Source of the DNA: Victivallales bacterium | GTDB lineage: Bacteria; Verrucomicrobiota; Lentisphaeria; Oligosphaerales; Oligosphaeraceae | Reading direction: 5' to 3' | NCBI GenBank assembly: GCA_017431185.1 | Contig: JAFRLP010000148.1 | Span: 1-6,690, forward strand | Length of the DNA stretch: 6,690 nucleotides | Made by a program: the position numbers and the translations under genes | Notes under the pieces: generated by a model | What the model was told of the DNA's origin: nothing | Seen by the model: the letters and a program-made list of their open reading frames with translations, nothing else | The model's database searches: none | In this document: one piece after another, positions 6,517-6,690 of the stretch | Layout: the number at the start of each line of letters is the position of its first letter | Numbering within the stretch: the first letter of the stretch is position 1

Positions 6517-6690
6517 TCACAGCTCTTGAATCCGTTGCGGGAGGGACTGGGTTTTCTCGTCCGTCTCGCCTGTGGCCTGCCATTTCCGCACGGCCTCAAA
6601 ATACTCCTTGGATAGTTCACAGATTCTTTTGCGAAGGGAATCCATCTGCGGATTGCCGACGAACTGGTCCAGACGCGCCATCATCCTGGA
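6517..6690 (-). CDS. C-terminal end of an unidentified protein (5' part beyond the window)
   Basis: The last 57 residues of a minus-strand frame are visible, running from the window edge to a TGA at 6517-6519. The segment is mostly helical and charged: MARLDQFVGNPQMDSL, then LSKEYFEAVRKWQATGE, ending in a polar tail. Its layout (a short 'NP' turn, then a long helix with W and TGE) loosely recalls the C-terminal helix of sulfatases, which are frequent partners of such hydrolases. This is too little to assign a family. The 24-base gap before the GH28-like start and the shared strand indicate one transcript. Confidence 0.6.
   Translation of the reverse strand, partial: SRMMARLDQFVGNPQMDSLRKRICELSKEYFEAVRKWQATGETDEKTQSLPQRIQEL

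Overview
The window looks like part of a carbohydrate-degradation and regulation island of a Lentisphaerae (Victivallales-like) or related PVC-group bacterium. The evidence is indirect. A GntR-type regulator with a LacI-like sensor domain sits beside a GH99/WbsX-like hydrolase. The 5' end of a prepilin-type gene carries the FTLIELLV signature. Hydrolase-like and beta-helix genes lie nearby, and a PD-(D/E)XK 'Rpn' gene sits among them. This combination is familiar from those genomes, but no rRNA or phylogenetic marker is present, so the assignment is inference.

Layout. Positions 1-228 are non-coding, with an 8-bp-periodic inverted repeat and nested hairpin (possible terminator) followed by a plausible promoter. 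A plus-strand operon follows: the regulator (229-1320), the GH99-like protein (1320-2468, TGATG-coupled) and a prepilin-type gene that begins at 2478 with a good ribosome binding site. The prepilin gene breaks off just after FTLIELLV. At about 2573 it joins, out of frame, the 3' part of a DUF4091/GH123-like hydrolase, which also carries an in-frame TGA. That hydrolase remnant runs to 3586. Next come a short decayed transposase-like remnant (about 3598-3699, minus strand), a hairpin, and an intact Rpn-family nuclease gene on the minus strand (3819-4784) with its own promoter. A gap of about 450 bases (4785-5238) contains that promoter and a symmetric inverted repeat, but no convincing gene. The right end is a minus-strand operon: the C-terminus of an unidentified protein (6517-6690) and a GH28-like beta-helix protein (5239-6492), 24 bases apart.

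How it may work. The regulator probably senses a sugar and controls itself and the GH99-like enzyme; both lack signal peptides and look cytoplasmic. The prepilin-type protein and the GH123-like enzyme were probably further members of the same or adjacent saccharide loci, lost through a deletion. The decayed transposase and the Rpn gene beside the scar mark a rearrangement-prone spot. No clearly new system is present. The most informative signals are the deletion fusion and the two structured non-coding elements.
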